From: an uncultured Nostoc sp.
GTDB lineage: Bacteria; Cyanobacteriota; Cyanobacteriia; Cyanobacteriales; Nostocaceae
Direction: 5' to 3'
DNA length: 64,000 nucleotides
NCBI RefSeq assembly: GCF_937863485.1
Contig: NZ_CALMFY010000119.1
Location: 1 to 64,000 of the forward strand
This document shows, piece after piece, positions 63,838 to 64,000 of the stretch. The notes under the pieces were generated by a model that worked only from the letters and a program-made list of their open reading frames with translations, made no database searches and was not told the DNA's origin. The position numbers were made by a program, and so were the translations under genes. Positions within the stretch are counted from its first letter, which is position 1; every line of letters starts with the position of its first letter.

Positions 63838-64000
63838 ATGAACCTACCTAACCTCGATTCACAAACCATCGATCGCATTATTGAAATGGCATGGGAAGAT
63901 AGAACATCTTTTGATGCCATTGAGGCTCAGTTTGGGCTGCTGGAGAAACAGGTAATTGCCTTAATGAGGCGGGAAATGAAAGAATCTAGTTTCAAGATGT
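63838..64000 (+). CDS. TIGR03643 family protein (cut by window end)
   Basis: The first 54 codons read MNLPNLDSQTIDRIIEMAWE, then DRTSFDAIEAQFGLLEKQVI and ALMRREMKESSFKM. This is the start of the short TIGR03643 family (about 80 residues, function unknown), with an HTH-like helical pattern 'FDAIEAQFGLLEKQVIALMRREM'. The remaining C-terminal part lies beyond the window. It follows the ABC exporter gene by 45 bases on the same strand and could be co-transcribed. Confidence 0.85.
   Translation, partial: MNLPNLDSQTIDRIIEMAWEDRTSFDAIEAQFGLLEKQVIALMRREMKESSFKM

Overview
The window comes from a filamentous, heterocyst-forming cyanobacterium of the Nostoc type. The evidence is the many GCGATCGC-type HIP1 octamers, the dispersed short repeats of the 'tacgagacgctacgc' kind, a hetZ-patU heterocyst-patterning pair, cyanophycin genes (cphA2, cphB), an NblA phycobilisome-degradation protein, paired AMIN-domain AmiC amidases and a solanesyl diphosphate synthase. 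No rRNA, tRNA or CRISPR array was recognised.

Layout. 0-6 kb: toxin-antitoxin debris (PIN, DUF4258, a cysteine-less YgiT-like antitoxin), a small two-cluster ferredoxin, a LivF-type ABC ATPase, then a repeat-rich stretch with an IS982 transposase remnant and two copies of a 156-bp MITE-like element. 6-10 kb: Tat-exported beta carbonic anhydrase, UbiD-type decarboxylase, a TauD-fold oxygenase. 10-16 kb: an accessory island with an SH3 protein, a DUF4058 gene plus a broken tandem copy, two paralogous PD-(D/E)XK-TPR fusion genes (the first dead by three in-frame TAA codons) and, between them, a truncated Rpn-family nuclease gene. 16-20 kb: divergent cphA2 / small ORF / cphB, and a frameshifted NADAR gene. 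21-27 kb: a TPR protein, phosphoribosyltransferase, family-4 uracil-DNA glycosylase and a pseudo-transglutaminase; two of these genes carry a MITE exactly at their 3' end.

27-45.3 kb is a housekeeping and cell-wall block whose order resembles, from memory, the alr0092-alr0101 / mreBCD neighbourhood of Anabaena PCC 7120: patU, hetZ, a conserved hypothetical, sds, murI, two amiC genes, a CPA2 antiporter, an EVE protein, a SIMPL protein, ssb, mreBCD. It links peptidoglycan supply (murI), shape (mreBCD), septal peptidoglycan perforation (amiC) and heterocyst commitment (hetZ-patU).

45-64 kb is more variable: a large RTX protein, msrB, a broken flavin monooxygenase gene, an ssuD-(beta-CA)-ssuE sulfonate operon, tenA, a pentapeptide/TPR protein, hicAB, nblA (56 codons), an EgtD-like methyltransferase, a two-gene heterodimeric ABC exporter with complementary degenerate motifs, and the start of a TIGR03643 gene.

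The most notable signals are three different MITE-like elements with perfect terminal inverted repeats and perfect direct repeats (8, 9 and 10 bp). Two of them rewrite the C-termini of the genes they entered. The decayed nuclease-TPR paralogue pair is the best candidate for an undescribed accessory, possibly defensive, system.
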